Shown here one piece after another: positions 8,096 to 16,308 of a stretch of 44,313 nucleotides of DNA. The position numbers and the translations under genes are program-made. The notes beneath the pieces are model-generated. The model was given only the letters and a program-made list of their open reading frames with translations, was not told the DNA's origin and searched no databases. The number at the start of each line of letters is the position of its first letter. Positions within the stretch are counted from its first letter, which is position 1. Location of the stretch: assembly GCA_023384415.1 (NCBI GenBank), contig JAHDWJ010000033.1, forward strand, positions 1 through 44,313. Direction: 5' to 3'. The DNA is from Anaerolineae bacterium. GTDB taxonomy: Bacteria > Chloroflexota > Anaerolineae > Promineifilales > Promineifilaceae.

Positions 8096-8905
8096 ATGAT
8101 GGACAAATCATTAGAACAGACTGTTAAAGCGGTGCATGATTATTGGAATAGCCATACTCTGGGATTCCAATACGTGACCGATCACAGCATTGAACCAGGC
8201 ACACCAACATTTTTCGCCCACATCCGCCCCTGGATGAACCCATATAAGTTCCCCTGGATCATGGAGCGGATTGAACGAGAATCCCGGCTGCTCCAGGGTA
8301 AACATCTGCTGGAAATAGGCTGCGGCATGGGGTACGACAGCCTGGAATTCCTCAAACGAGGGGTCAAAGTCACGGCCACCGACCTGACGCCCAACGCGGT
8401 GGAGATGACCCGCCGCCATTTTGCCGTCGAAAACGTTCAGGCAGAGGAGATTCGCACCGCCAACGCCCTGGAACTCCCTTTCCCTGATAACAGCTTTGAT
8501 GCTGTCTGGTCCAATGGGGTGCTGCACGCCACCGGAGACACCTACCGGGCCATTCAGGAAGCGCGGCGGGTTCTCAAACCCGGCGGCCGCGCCATCATCT
8601 CCCACTTTTACCGCAAACCTTCCTGGATGTACCTGCTGCACACCTGGGGGCGAGAGAATATCGAATATAAAGAGGAAGACCCCCCGGTCAACACCTTTTA
8701 CACTGAGAAAGAGATCCTGGCTTTTTTTACCGGATATGAAATTGTGGAGGCGGTGCAAGAGCATCATCGCCTGCTGCCGGTGCGCCGGGATGGGGTGAAA
8801 GCAGCCCTGTACAAATATGGGCTGCGCCCGGTTTACAACCTGCTGCCAGAAAGCATCGCTAAAAAATATGCCTATAAATTGTCAGTTACAGCCATCAAAA
8901 AATGA
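8096..8905 (+). CDS. Class I SAM-dependent methyltransferase
   Basis: A 269-residue methyltransferase. The motif I segment LLEIGCGMGYDSLEFL is near residue 70, with TATDLTPNAVEMTRRHF, LPFPDNSFDAVWSNGVLHAT and RRVLKPGGRAIISHFY following. The N terminus VHDYWNSHTLGFQYVTD matches a family often found in surface glycan clusters and in the paralogue at 3686. A strong ribosome binding site, AAGAGGAGA, lies four to six bases ahead of the ATG at 8096 and is the best in this part of the cluster. A second ATG directly follows and either could serve. The acceptor is unknown. Confidence 0.87.
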   Translation: MMDKSLEQTVKAVHDYWNSHTLGFQYVTDHSIEPGTPTFFAHIRPWMNPYKFPWIMERIERESRLLQGKHLLEIGCGMGYDSLEFLKRGVKVTATDLTPNAVEMTRRHFAVENVQAEEIRTANALELPFPDNSFDAVWSNGVLHATGDTYRAIQEARRVLKPGGRAIISHFYRKPSWMYLLHTWGRENIEYKEEDPPVNTFYTEKEILAFFTGYEIVEAVQEHHRLLPVRRDGVKAALYKYGLRPVYNLLPESIAKKYAYKLSVTAIKK

Positions 8906-8906
8906 A

Positions 8907-8935
8907 TGAGGCGTGCTGAGATACCTCACGCCTCA
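8907..8935. terminator. Stem-loop in the gap before the second asparagine synthase
   Basis: A perfect 9-bp stem TGAGGCGTG (8907-8915) / CACGCCTCA (8927-8935) has an 11-nt loop. The following bases are CGCTTT, not a long T-run. It could attenuate transcription or simply be one of the GAGGCGTGA-type spacer words in inverted order. It starts two bases after the methyltransferase stop. Confidence 0.4.
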
Positions 8936-8964
8936 CGCTTTATCTATCACGAGTCAGAGCAATT

Positions 8965-10878
8965 ATGTGTGGAATTGGTGGACAGATAGACCCGGCTGGG
9001 CCGCGGCCGCAAACCATTCAAGCCATCTTGCACCCCATCCGTCACCGGGGGCCGGATGATGAAGGGGTGGTGGTGGCCGGCTGTGCCGGGTTGGGCAGCC
9101 GCCGCCTCAGCATCATAGACCTGGTAGGGGGGCATCAGCCCCTGGCCAATGAGGATGAGACGGTATGGCTGGTGGTCAATGGGGAAATTTATAACTACCG
9201 CGCCCTGCGCCACGCCTTGCAGCAGCGGGGGCATCTCTTCCGCACCGCCAGTGATAGTGAGGTGATTCTCCATCTGTATGAAGAGATGGGGGATCGTTGT
9301 ATGGAGCCGCTGAATGGGATGTTTGCTTTTGCCCTGTGGGACACGCGGCAGCAAAAATTACTCCTGGTACGTGACCGGCTGGGACAGAAACCCCTTTTTT
9401 ACAGCCAGGATGGGGAGCGGTTCACTTTCGCCTCGGAGATGAAAGGGGTGTTGGCGGTGGATACGCGGCCGCGCACCCTTAACCCCATCGCCCTGGATTA
9501 TTACCTCAGCCTGCGCTTCCTGCCCCCGCCCCACACCATGCTGCCGCACATCCACAAGCTGCCCCCGGCCCACCGGCTCATCTGGCAAGAGGGTGAGATA
9601 CGGCTGGAGCGTTATTGGCAGCTCTCCTTCCGGGAAAAGCTGGCTCTGTCCGAAGACGCTTTTTTGACCGGCCTGGAAGAAAATTTGACCCAGGCGGTCA
9701 CCTCTCATCAGGTCAGCGATGTGCCCGTAGGGGCTTTTCTCAGTGGGGGTCTGGATTCTAGCATGGTAGTAGCCCTCATGGCCCGGTCTGACAACACCCC
9801 GTTGAAAACATTTGCCATTGGCGTCGAAAACCAATCATTTAATGAGCTGCCCTATGCCCGTCAGGTAGCTGAGGCTATTGGGACAGAGCATTATGAAAAT
9901 TGTGTTCAGGCCGATTTGATCACCCTGCTGCCGCAAATGATCTGGCATCTGGATGAGCCATCAGACCCGATTGCCGCCTGTCAATATTACGCGGCCGCTT
10001 TAGCCGCCCGGCATGTCAAAGTGGTGTTAGGGGGAGATGGGGGAGATGAGCTGTTCGCTGGATTTGACCGGTACAGCGGCCAGCGTTATGTCAATCTATA
10101 TGCCCGCTTGCCGCACTTTTTGCGCCAACAGGTGGTGGGGGGGATATTGTCCCGGCTGCCGGAAAATTTTGCTTACAAAAGTTTGAGCCAAAAAGCCCGC
10201 TGGCTGAACCAACTCTCATTGGCGCCGGACGCGGCCGCCCGTTATGCCGAAGCCACCGCCTTTTTCCGCTTCAACCGGCAAGACAAAGCCGCCTTGTACA
10301 CACCGGCTTTTCGACGAATGGTAAGGGACCAGGATGCAGCCCATATTTTAATAGAGGCGTATACCCAGGCCCCGGCTGATGATCCGCTGGACCGTATGTT
10401 GTACACCGATATTGTAACCCGGCTGCCGGAACATTCGCTTATGCTGACTGACCGGATGACGATGGCCCACAGCCTGGAAGCCCGCTCCCCGTTTCTGGAT
10501 CATGAACTGGTGGCGTATCTGGCTGCTTTTCCGGCTCAGATGAAGGTACGCGGCCGCGTCCTCAAATACAGCCTGCGCCAGTTGGCCCAAAAATATTTAC
10601 CTCCAGCCATCGTGCAGCGGCCCAAACAGGGGTTTATGTTCCCCATTGCTTATTGGTTTCGCGGCGAACTGTACCCCATGTTAGAGCGAACCCTGCTCAA
10701 TTCACCATTGGTTCAAGAAGGGTTATTTGAGGCTGGTTACATTCGTCGCTTGTTAGAAGAACACCGAAACAGCCAGGTAGATCACCACGTTCGGCTCTGG
10801 ATGCTGCTTAATTTAACCATCTGGCAGGAGATGTATATGAGTTCCGAGTTTCGTGTTCCGAGTTTCAAATTGGCGTAG
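8965..10878 (+). CDS. asnB: Asparagine synthase (glutamine-hydrolysing), AsnB type, copy 2
   Basis: A 637-residue amidotransferase with the same architecture as the protein at 1689. MCGIGGQ carries the catalytic Cys2. RGPDDEG, RLSIIDL and VNGEIYNYRAL form the glutaminase pocket. SGGLDSS near residue 260 is the PP-loop, and GDGGDELFAGFDRY is the second ATP segment. It differs from copy 1 through much of the synthetase half, so it is an older paralogue or independently acquired, not a recent duplicate. The last residues (SSEFRVPSFKLA) are encoded by a slipped GTTCCGAGTTTC repeat and probably have no function. As for copy 1, amidation of a sugar acid is a plausible alternative to making asparagine. 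Confidence 0.92.
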   Translation: MCGIGGQIDPAGPRPQTIQAILHPIRHRGPDDEGVVVAGCAGLGSRRLSIIDLVGGHQPLANEDETVWLVVNGEIYNYRALRHALQQRGHLFRTASDSEVILHLYEEMGDRCMEPLNGMFAFALWDTRQQKLLLVRDRLGQKPLFYSQDGERFTFASEMKGVLAVDTRPRTLNPIALDYYLSLRFLPPPHTMLPHIHKLPPAHRLIWQEGEIRLERYWQLSFREKLALSEDAFLTGLEENLTQAVTSHQVSDVPVGAFLSGGLDSSMVVALMARSDNTPLKTFAIGVENQSFNELPYARQVAEAIGTEHYENCVQADLITLLPQMIWHLDEPSDPIAACQYYAAALAARHVKVVLGGDGGDELFAGFDRYSGQRYVNLYARLPHFLRQQVVGGILSRLPENFAYKSLSQKARWLNQLSLAPDAAARYAEATAFFRFNRQDKAALYTPAFRRMVRDQDAAHILIEAYTQAPADDPLDRMLYTDIVTRLPEHSLMLTDRMTMAHSLEARSPFLDHELVAYLAAFPAQMKVRGRVLKYSLRQLAQKYLPPAIVQRPKQGFMFPIAYWFRGELYPMLERTLLNSPLVQEGLFEAGYIRRLLEEHRNSQVDHHVRLWMLLNLTIWQEMYMSSEFRVPSFKLA

Positions 10879-10994
10879 TTGTACAGAAAACAAGGAGTGA
10901 TCCACAGATGACGCAGATTTTCACCGAGGGCTTAAACATCTGTGTCCATTTGTGACATCGGTGGATAAATCTCTTCTAGCATGTCCAGGTTAGG
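10879..10994 (+). repeat. Interspersed repeat, CCACAGATG family, copy A
   Basis: About 116 bases, from TTGTACAGAAAACAAGG through GATCCACAGATGACGCAG and GGTGGATAAATCT to GTCCAGGTTAGG. It has close relatives at 15333-15444 (inverted) and 29325-29442. Internally, ATCCACAGATG and the CATCGGTGGAT segment are inverted relative to each other, so the element can fold. It occupies most of the gap before the carbamoyltransferase. Confidence 0.75.
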
Positions 10995-11012
10995 GATGGG
11001 TAAGGATAATCT

Positions 11013-12782
11013 ATGATCGTTTTAGGCATTATTGATAGTAAACCTTCGACTGCGGCCATTATGCGGGATGGGGAAATTGTGGCCGCGGTGGCTGAGGAGC
11101 GGCTGTGCCGGATGAAGTTAGCCAGCGGGATGCCCAGGACAGCGATTCAATGGGTGCTGGCCCAGGCCGGCCTGAAGCCAGAAGAAGTGGATCAGGTAGC
11201 TGTCGCCCAAGAGGTGTGTGTCTATGAGCCGGAGCCGATTCCCTGGAAGGGATGGTTTACCGATCAGGATGCTCTGAAAACATACCGGTTTGATAATCTG
11301 AGCGCAGCTCTAGCCCCCATCGCCGGCCGCTTCCCCCTGGCCTGGAAGCTGCATCATCAACTTAAACGGCTGCGCTCCCGTGAGCGGCCGCGCCAACTCC
11401 CCCTCCTGCTGCGTGAACAATATGGCCTCACCGCACCCATCCGTTATTACGACCACCATTACTGCCACGCCACCACCGCCTATTTTACCGGCGGCATGGA
11501 CGAGGCGTTAATCATTACCCTGGATGGGGGGGGAGATGGCCAATCAGGCAGTGTGTACCTGGGGCAAGGCGGCCGTCTGACCAAACTAGCCGGAGTAGAC
11601 AGCTTTAACTCCCTGGGCAACTTTTACTCCTACGTAACCGAAATTTGCGGCTTTCGGGCCGAGAAGGATGAAGGCAAAATCACCGGCCTGGCAGCTTTGG
11701 GCGAACCCGTTTATGCCGATATTTTGCGCCAGTTCATCGGCTGCACCCCCTCCGGCCACATCCGTTATAAAGTGCCCATGTATTACCATTCAGCCATCAA
11801 AGCGATTCGCCAACGGCTGCCCACCCCATTTGATCCGACTAATCTGGCTGCCAGTGTGCAGCTTATCTTAGAAGAGGTGGGCCTGGCTTTTGTGCGGCAT
11901 TGGCAGCAAAAAACGGGGCTGCGCCACATTGTGGTGGCCGGGGGGGTGTTTGCCAATGTGAAATTTAACCAGCGGGTCCATGAGCTGCCAGAGGTAGACC
12001 GTTTTTTTGTTCATCCGGCGATGGATGATAGTGGTCTGGCGGTGGGGGCAGCTATGGCCGCCCTGAGTGAACAGCCCCACGCGGCCGCGCCCCTGCTTCC
12101 CCAACGGCTGGCCAATGTTTATTTTGGCCCGGCCTACAGTGATGAGGAGATTGAGCAGGCCGTTGCGGCCGCGAACTTGTCTGCCGTGTATCTGTCGGAC
12201 ATGCCCGAACAAATAGCGGCTCTGCTGGCCGAAGGGTTTGTGGTAGCCCGCTTCACCGGACGTATGGAGTACGGCCCTCGTGCTTTAGGTCATCGCTCAA
12301 TCATGTACCAGACCACCGACCCATCGGTCAATGATTGGCTCAACGAGCATCTGAAACGGACCGAATTTATGCCCTTTGCTCCGGCGACGCTGGTGGAACA
12401 TGCTTCGGCCTGCTATGAAAACCTGAGCGGGGCCGAAGACCCGGCCCGCTTTATGACGATCACTTTTGATTGTACTCCCCAGATGCGGGCGCAATCGCCG
12501 GGGGTGGTGCATGTGGATGGCACGGCGCGGCCGCAGCTGCTAGACCCAGAGACCGCCCCAGATTTTTATGCCATCCTGACAGCGTACCACCGGCGTACCG
12601 GTATCCCTTCCCTCATCAACACCAGCTTTAATATGCACGGTGAGCCGATTGTCTGCACCCCCCAGGATGCGATCCGCTCCTTTTTGGCGGGGAATCTGGA
12701 TGTGCTGGCCATGGGGAACTGGCTGCTGATGAGTGACGCGGCCGCGGCCCGGCGGTTTCAGGGGGGAAGCCGTAAGCCGTAA
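11013..12782 (+). CDS. Carbamoyltransferase, NodU/CmcH family
   Basis: Transfers a carbamoyl group from carbamoyl phosphate, through an ATP-dependent carbamoyl-adenylate, to a hydroxyl of a sugar or similar acceptor. The 589 residues match the family. The N-terminal Kae1-like domain begins ILGIIDSKPSTAAIMRDG. DHHYCHATTAYF (near 146) is the conserved metal and nucleotide site, and LITLDGGGDGQSG is a second. ARFTGRMEYGPRALGHRS belongs to the C-terminal domain, and PSLINTSFNMHGEPIV is the conserved C-terminal signature. AAGGAT lies seven bases before the ATG. Next to the amidotransferases and methyltransferases it points to O-carbamoylation of the glycan, as in Nod factors. Confidence 0.93.
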   Translation: MIVLGIIDSKPSTAAIMRDGEIVAAVAEERLCRMKLASGMPRTAIQWVLAQAGLKPEEVDQVAVAQEVCVYEPEPIPWKGWFTDQDALKTYRFDNLSAALAPIAGRFPLAWKLHHQLKRLRSRERPRQLPLLLREQYGLTAPIRYYDHHYCHATTAYFTGGMDEALIITLDGGGDGQSGSVYLGQGGRLTKLAGVDSFNSLGNFYSYVTEICGFRAEKDEGKITGLAALGEPVYADILRQFIGCTPSGHIRYKVPMYYHSAIKAIRQRLPTPFDPTNLAASVQLILEEVGLAFVRHWQQKTGLRHIVVAGGVFANVKFNQRVHELPEVDRFFVHPAMDDSGLAVGAAMAALSEQPHAAAPLLPQRLANVYFGPAYSDEEIEQAVAAANLSAVYLSDMPEQIAALLAEGFVVARFTGRMEYGPRALGHRSIMYQTTDPSVNDWLNEHLKRTEFMPFAPATLVEHASACYENLSGAEDPARFMTITFDCTPQMRAQSPGVVHVDGTARPQLLDPETAPDFYAILTAYHRRTGIPSLINTSFNMHGEPIVCTPQDAIRSFLAGNLDVLAMGNWLLMSDAAAARRFQGGSRKP

Positions 12783-12810
12783 TTAGTGAGCAGTGGGCCA
12801 GAAGATCGGT

Positions 12811-12854
12811 CACGAATGGCACGAATTTATTTTTCCAGTTTGGGCTAATTCGTG
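12811..12854. repeat. Decayed CACGAAT inverted-repeat fragment
   Basis: CACGAATGGCACGAATTTA, followed by CTAATTCGTGG, forms a 7-bp inverted pair (CACGAAT 12811-12817, ATTCGTG 12848-12854). The same words make up the interior of the 103-bp elements at 23879 and 43318. The terminal repeats of those elements are absent here, so this is at most a remnant or a related spacer sequence. Confidence 0.4.
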
Positions 12855-12881
12855 GCCCAGGTATAACGAGGTTTTTTATTG

Positions 12882-13619
12882 ATGAATTGGTTAAACAATC
12901 TGAAAAAACAATCCCATCCTATCTCCCTTACCATCGCGGTTGATCCTGGTTGGCTGGCGCGGGTGCTATTTTATCTAACCCTGCTGCTTTCCGGTATCAG
13001 TGTGGGGGGACATATCCTACAATTTATTTACGGCCGCGACCGGTTTGTGGAATTTGTGCGCCTGTTTAACCTGGGGGATGAGCGCAACATCCCTTCCTGG
13101 TTCATCTCTCTACTCTTTCTCATCGCCAGCGTCCTGCTGCTGCACATCGCCGGGCAGCAAAAGCGGCGGCGACTGCCAGCCCTACCCTGGCAGGTTATCG
13201 CGGCCATCTTTCTTTTCCTATCGGTTGATGCTGTGGCGACCATTCATGATCATACCCTGGAAATACCTATGGTTGATTTTCTGGAACCGCGCGGGATTTT
13301 TCATTTCCCCTGGGTCATTGTCGGTTGGGTTATCATCTTCATCCTGGGATTGAGTTACTTCCGTTTTTGGCTTCGTTTGCCTGAACCTACCCGCACCTTG
13401 TTTCTAGTCGCGGCCATTTTGTGTGTAGGCGGTGGGTTGGGGCTAGAAATGATTAGTGCGTATTTGATGGATTATCACCTGGAAGCAGTTTTGCTGCGGG
13501 GTGTGGTGGCGACCTTACAAGAGATGGCCGAAATGATAGGGGTCGTCGTTTTTATTTACAGCCTGTTTATCCATATTGAACTGATCCGGCAAAATGCCGG
13601 GGAATTTGCCGGAACTTAG
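12882..13619 (+). CDS. Six-TM membrane protein of unknown function
   Basis: A 245-residue protein I do not recognise. Hydrophobic segments lie at roughly 25-48, 72-93, 103-123, 140-162, 170-191 and 210-233, giving six predicted membrane helices and a short charged N terminus. Acidic and histidine residues near or inside the helices (VDAVATIHDHT between helices 3 and 4, EMAEMIGVVVF in helix 6) could bind metal or a substrate head group. The ATG at 12882 is preferred over the adjacent TTG; AACGAGG lies about ten bases upstream. It is followed eight bases later by a YdjM-type membrane protein, so the two are probably cotranscribed. Confidence 0.7.
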   Translation: MNWLNNLKKQSHPISLTIAVDPGWLARVLFYLTLLLSGISVGGHILQFIYGRDRFVEFVRLFNLGDERNIPSWFISLLFLIASVLLLHIAGQQKRRRLPALPWQVIAAIFLFLSVDAVATIHDHTLEIPMVDFLEPRGIFHFPWVIVGWVIIFILGLSYFRFWLRLPEPTRTLFLVAAILCVGGGLGLEMISAYLMDYHLEAVLLRGVVATLQEMAEMIGVVVFIYSLFIHIELIRQNAGEFAGT

Positions 13620-13627
13620 GAGCTGTC

Positions 13628-14158
13628 ATGCCTTCACCGATTGCCCATGTTGCCGCTGGAGCTGCCCTTTATTGGGTGGGACGGCGTTATGTTACAGCCA
13701 GTCCACCGGAACGAATCGGGCCGCTGCCTGCATTGGCATTGGTCACCGTTGGTTTTTCTTTACTGCCTGATATGGATTCGCTGGTGGGGCTGGTGGCCGG
13801 GGATTTTGGCCGCTTTCATAACAATTTGACCCATAGTGTCGTGGCTGGCGCGGCCGCGTCTACTCTCTTCGCCACCTTAATCACCTGGTATGGGCGCGGC
13901 CGCTTTCGTTACTGGTTCGCGGCCGCTTTCACCGCTTATCTGCTCCACATTCTCATGGATAGTGCCACTATTGGTCGCGGGGTGATGGCGTTCTGGCCCT
14001 TTACCAGCGACCGGTATCAATTTCCCTGGCTTCTCTTTTATGGCCTGCATTGGTCAGACGGTCTGCTGAGTCCGCGCCATTGGTGGACTTTGCTCACCGA
14101 ATCGGCCTTTGCCCTGGTGTTACTCTCCCTGACCCGGTACGTGATCCGTGAAACGTGA
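13628..14158 (+). CDS. YdjM-type (DUF457) inner-membrane metal-dependent hydrolase
   Basis: A 176-residue membrane protein of the YdjM/DUF457 group. The N-terminal MPSPIAHVAAGAALYW, the central LLPDMDSLVGLVAGD, HNNLTHSVVAG, and the later LLHILMDSATIGRGV carry the conserved His and Asp residues that define the predicted metal-dependent hydrolase site. Four hydrophobic segments are visible. TAGGAG, six bases before the ATG, is a good ribosome binding site. Family members are tied to phospholipid or SOS-related roles, but the reaction is not established. The position inside a glycan cluster suggests a lipid or lipid-carrier substrate; that is inference. Confidence 0.8.
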   Translation: MPSPIAHVAAGAALYWVGRRYVTASPPERIGPLPALALVTVGFSLLPDMDSLVGLVAGDFGRFHNNLTHSVVAGAAASTLFATLITWYGRGRFRYWFAAAFTAYLLHILMDSATIGRGVMAFWPFTSDRYQFPWLLFYGLHWSDGLLSPRHWWTLLTESAFALVLLSLTRYVIRET

Positions 14159-14214
14159 GATGTGACCAGAGAGGGCACAAGGGTTACCCGGTTACTTTTT
14201 TGGGGAAAGCAATT

Positions 14215-15390
14215 ATGCGAATTGGTCTCATGCTGAGGGCTTATGATGAAAAGGGGGGGGTGGGGGTGTATACCCGCAACCTGGTGGAGGAGCTGCTGCG
14301 TCTGGAAACAGCTCATCAGTTTGTCCTTTATTACCAAAACCCGGCTCACCGCGGCCGCTTTGCCCATCAGGCCAATGTCACCGAGCGGGTTGTGCGCGGC
14401 CGCAACAAACTATACTGGGACCAAATCGCCATCCCGTGGGCCTGCTGGCGGGATCGGCTGGATGTCATCCTGCACCCCAAATTCACCGCCCCCCTGCTGG
14501 CCCCGTGCCAGGCGGTCATGGTCGTTCACGGGGCAGATTGGTTCATGCCCGATCAGGCCATCTATTACCATTGGCTCGATGTCGCCTACATCCGGGCGGT
14601 GATGCCCCACTATTTCCGTAAATGTGCCAGAGTTATCTCCGTCTCCCAGCTTACGACAGACAATTTTTACCAGGTACTCAAGCTGCCACCGGGCAAAATC
14701 GAAACCATTTATTTTGGTCCGGCCCGCCATTTCCAGCCCATTACCGACCCGGCTGAGTTGGCACGGGTGCGGGCCAAATATCACCTGCCCAACTCGTTTA
14801 TTCTCACCCTGACCAAACGGCAGGGAGATGGGCGTAAAAATTTGGCCCACCTGTTGGCCGCTTATGGGCAGTATCATCAGCAAGCCGACCACCCTGTTCC
14901 CCTGGTCATTGGGGGCAAAGATTGTCACCTGTTTTACCAGGAATATCGCCTGGGGGAGACGGGTTATGGCGAGGATATTTTGTTTCCCGGCTGGATTGAT
15001 CAGGCGGATATGCCGGCTGTTTACGCCTTAGCCACGGTTTATCTGTACCCGTCTAATTTAGAGGCGTTTCCTATTCCTTTGACCGAAGCGATGTGTTGTG
15101 GCACACCCATCATCACCTCCAATGTGAACGGATTGGTAGAGATTGCCGGGGATGCAGCCCTGTTGGTGGACCCGCAAAACCCCGCTGAGATCGCGGCCGC
15201 GCTCCACACCGTTCTCACTGATGCGGCCCAGCAGGCGGCCTTGTCGGCCCGGGGACTGGCTCGTGCCCCCATGTTTAGTTGGCCCGCCTGTGCCCAGAAA
15301 ATTATGACTTGCCTGGAATCTATTTCCCCAGGCCTGGACAAGCCAGAAAAGATTTATCCACAGATGTCACAGATGGACACAGATTTTTAA
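14215..15390 (+). CDS. GT4 family glycosyltransferase with repeat-derived C-terminal tail
   Basis: A 391-residue GT-B glycosyltransferase. The N-terminal MRIGLMLRAYDEKGGVGVYTRNLVEEL type start contains the glycine loop. FILTLTKRQGDGRKNL opens the donor domain. LEAFPIPLTEAMCCGTPIITS carries the E-x7-E motif of GT4. The start at 14215 is chosen because upstream codons back to 14155 overlap the previous gene and read spacer words. The last 18 or so residues (LDKPEKIYPQMSQMDTDF) are translated from the interspersed repeat at 15333-15444, so the ancestral stop was probably lost when the repeat arrived. Sugar and acceptor are unknown. Confidence 0.88.
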   Translation: MRIGLMLRAYDEKGGVGVYTRNLVEELLRLETAHQFVLYYQNPAHRGRFAHQANVTERVVRGRNKLYWDQIAIPWACWRDRLDVILHPKFTAPLLAPCQAVMVVHGADWFMPDQAIYYHWLDVAYIRAVMPHYFRKCARVISVSQLTTDNFYQVLKLPPGKIETIYFGPARHFQPITDPAELARVRAKYHLPNSFILTLTKRQGDGRKNLAHLLAAYGQYHQQADHPVPLVIGGKDCHLFYQEYRLGETGYGEDILFPGWIDQADMPAVYALATVYLYPSNLEAFPIPLTEAMCCGTPIITSNVNGLVEIAGDAALLVDPQNPAEIAAALHTVLTDAAQQAALSARGLARAPMFSWPACAQKIMTCLESISPGLDKPEKIYPQMSQMDTDF

Positions 15391-15444
15391 GCCATCGGTG
15401 AAAATCTGCGTCATCTGTGGATCACTCCTTGTTTTCGGTACAAG
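15333..15444 (-). repeat. Interspersed repeat, CCACAGATG family, copy B (inverted)
   Basis: The reverse complement of copies A (10879) and C (29325). It reads CCTGGACAAGCCAGAAAAG, GATTTATCCACAGATG, CATCTGTGGATCACTCC and TTGTTTTCGGTACAAG. It overlaps the 3' end of the preceding glycosyltransferase, supplying about 18 codons and its stop. The two ATCCACAGATG / CATCTGTGGAT arms face each other, so RNA from either strand can fold. Confidence 0.75.
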
Positions 15445-15480
15445 AAGTTGACTTGTACGGTACTCGAAACTCGAAACTCA

Positions 15481-16308
15481 ATGCTTGACCTGAACACTTT
15501 TTTTCCTGGCCCGATTTTGCTCACCGTACCCCATATGGATGATTGTGTCCTGGGGTGTGGCGGTCTATTAGCTCTACTGCCAGACAAGCAGCAGGTTCAC
15601 GTCTTATATGCCACCGATGGGCAAGGGTCGCCAGCCCCACTGCTGCCCTGGCGCGATATGGCCGATCCTCAATTAGGGACGATCCGGGTAGGAGAAGCGC
15701 GTCGGGCTATGGGGCTGCTAGGCATTCCTGATGAGAATATCTATTTTCTCAACCTGCCAGACGGTCATTTACGACAACATAAAGTCGAACTACAGCAGCA
15801 GGTTGAGGCAGCTCTGACCCGCATCCAACCAGCACAACTGTTAATCCCGTTCCGCTATGATCGCCACCCCGATCATCTGGCCCTGAACCACGTTTTGCTT
15901 GACGCCCACCAGCAGGGGAGATACACAGGTCAGGTGGTGGAATATTTTATTTATCACCATTGGCGGCTGCTGCCACGCCAGGATGTTCGGGCCTATATCC
16001 GCCCTGGTCATCTCCTTCGCCTGGACATTAGCCAGGTGGCCGGGCAAAAGCGGGCGGCCCTGGCCTGTTTTACCAGCCAGACCACCCGATTTTACCCCTG
16101 GCAAACTCGCCCTAACCTGACCCCGCAGTTGTTAGATGCGGTCAGCCAGGCCCCGGAGATGTTTTTACCGTATGACCCGGCGTATCCGAGCCATACGATT
16201 TTTACCAATGCCGTAACCTGGATTCGCCTGGCCCACCGTTTAGAGCCGCTGCTTAAGAAGAGAAAAGACCAGCTTGTGGCGTTGTGGCAAAGGGGGCTAC
16301 GGAGATGA
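15481..16308 (+). CDS. PIG-L family N-deacetylase
   Basis: A 275-residue zinc-dependent deacetylase of the PIG-L/LmbE family, expected to remove an N-acetyl group from a GlcNAc-like sugar. The metal motif near the N terminus reads VPHMDDCVLGCGG. It is the family's PHPDDE with Met for Pro and Cys for Glu; the zinc-binding His and Asp and the catalytic Asp are kept. RYDRHPDHLALN, past the middle, supplies the third ligand. The ATG at 15481 is chosen because upstream codons read the spacer words ACTCGAAACTCG. It contains no GCGGCCGC palindrome, unlike most neighbours. The stop overlaps the next start (ATGA), so translation is probably coupled. Confidence 0.88.
   Translation: MLDLNTFFPGPILLTVPHMDDCVLGCGGLLALLPDKQQVHVLYATDGQGSPAPLLPWRDMADPQLGTIRVGEARRAMGLLGIPDENIYFLNLPDGHLRQHKVELQQQVEAALTRIQPAQLLIPFRYDRHPDHLALNHVLLDAHQQGRYTGQVVEYFIYHHWRLLPRQDVRAYIRPGHLLRLDISQVAGQKRAALACFTSQTTRFYPWQTRPNLTPQLLDAVSQAPEMFLPYDPAYPSHTIFTNAVTWIRLAHRLEPLLKKRKDQLVALWQRGLRR

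Noticed and set aside
8111..8767. 218-codon minus-strand frame opposite a methyltransferase
   Set aside because: The plus-strand gene has clear SAM motifs and a strong ribosome binding site; the opposite frame has none.
1689..10878. Lasso-peptide cyclases (AsnB-like) with precursor genes
   Set aside because: Both proteins have an intact N-terminal glutaminase with Cys2, and no B1/B2 protease genes or short precursor frames lie nearby.
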